The translations under genes were made by a program, and so were the position numbers. DNA of 6,023 nt from Clostridiales bacterium (GTDB lineage: Bacteria; Bacillota; Clostridia; Oscillospirales; Oscillospiraceae), in contig DYBS01000143.1 in NCBI GenBank assembly GCA_019418525.1, positions 1-6,023 on the forward strand, in the 5' to 3' direction. Shown here one piece after another: positions 5,815-6,023 of this stretch; position 1 is the first letter of the stretch, and the number at the start of each line of letters is the position of its first letter. The notes under the pieces were generated by a model. The model searched no databases, was not told where the DNA came from, and was given only the letters and a program-made list of their open reading frames with translations.

Positions 5815-6023
5815 TTAGCCCGACTCGTCGCCGTCCTTCCCCTCCCCTGCCTCGTCCACGGTATTGCGCAGGGCGGCGATGGCCTTGCTCAGCCACTCGG
5901 GGATGTCGGCGCCCAAGGCGCCGGCGTTCTCGATGATGGAGCCGCACTCGGTGAGGATGTACCAGGTGACCACCAGGGGGCAGAGGAACACTTCATAGGT
6001 AAACGGGAGGCTCAGGCCGGGGA
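5815..6023 (-). CDS. Phage holin (TcdE/UtxA, phage_holin_4 type), C-terminal part, runs off the right edge
   Basis: The last 68 residues plus TAA are in the window; the start lies to the right. The visible part reads LPFTYEVFLCPLVVTWYILTECG, the end of a transmembrane helix. Then comes SIIENAGALGADIPEW, then a helical LSKAIAALRNTVDE, and an acidic, Gly-rich polar tail (GEGKDGDESG). The block W-Y-I-L-T-E-x-x-SIIENAG-x-LG-x-x-IP followed by a short charged tail is characteristic of the holin family that includes TcdE, in which small membrane proteins open the cytoplasmic membrane to let endolysin or toxin out. GC content is high, like the left half of the window and unlike the AT-rich pair beside it. 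It is transcribed towards, and terminates against, the KAP gene. The gene suggests a prophage or a phage-derived lysis or secretion cassette to the right. Confidence 0.85.
   Translation of the reverse strand, partial: PGLSLPFTYEVFLCPLVVTWYILTECGSIIENAGALGADIPEWLSKAIAALRNTVDEAGEGKDGDESG

Noticed and set aside
5672..5947. Minus-strand open frame of 91 codons
   Set aside because: It runs through the 14-bp terminator stem and is out of frame with the holin, whose frame has clear family signatures.
1..6023. CRISPR array, tRNA, rRNA or insertion sequence
   Set aside because: No regularly spaced repeats, no cloverleaf-like or rRNA-like segments, and no transposase motifs or terminal inverted repeats were seen on either strand.

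Overview
The window looks like chromosomal DNA from a GC-rich, gut-type Clostridia, most likely Oscillospiraceae of the Flavonifractor / Oscillibacter / Pseudoflavonifractor kind. The clues are strong AGGAGG-type ribosome binding sites, a clostridial-type 7-alpha-hydroxysteroid dehydrogenase, a fragment of a Cys-containing protein family that I recall from Clostridia, and a TcdE-type holin. Species cannot be fixed from the window.

Left part (1-3169) is GC-rich and compact, with ordinary host genes. On the minus strand, trpS (tryptophanyl-tRNA synthetase) is followed after about 35 bases by the start of a WecA/TagO/MraY-type polyprenyl-phosphate sugar-1-phosphate transferase that runs off the left edge. 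A good extended -10 promoter lies just upstream of trpS. Divergently, on the plus strand, comes a 266-residue SDR dehydrogenase closely resembling clostridial NADP-dependent 7-alpha-HSDH (bile acid oxidation), closed by a perfect 12-bp stem terminator. A stand-alone metallo-beta-lactamase-fold hydrolase follows with its own short leader.

Middle (3170-3480) is a junction. A gene with an excellent Shine-Dalgarno site begins like a clostridial Cys-containing family (residues 1-32), then loses that resemblance at about 3338-3350. Its remaining frame runs through a bidirectional terminator into AT-rich DNA. This is best read as a gene cut by an insertion or rearrangement.

Right part (about 3350-5740) is AT-richer accessory DNA. 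It holds two divergent genes separated by a 231-base intergenic region: a 202-codon all-helical protein with HEPN-like features on the minus strand, and a 468-residue KAP-family P-loop NTPase on the plus strand. The intergenic region carries an 8+8 bp inverted repeat and an extended -10 promoter for the KAP gene. The KAP gene ends facing a perfect 14-bp stem terminator shared with a leftward gene, the C-terminal 68 residues of a phage holin (TcdE/UtxA type). A holin gene next to an accessory pair next to a truncated host gene suggests the edge of a prophage or phage-derived island carrying a candidate defence cassette. That interpretation is inference; the individual genes are directly visible.
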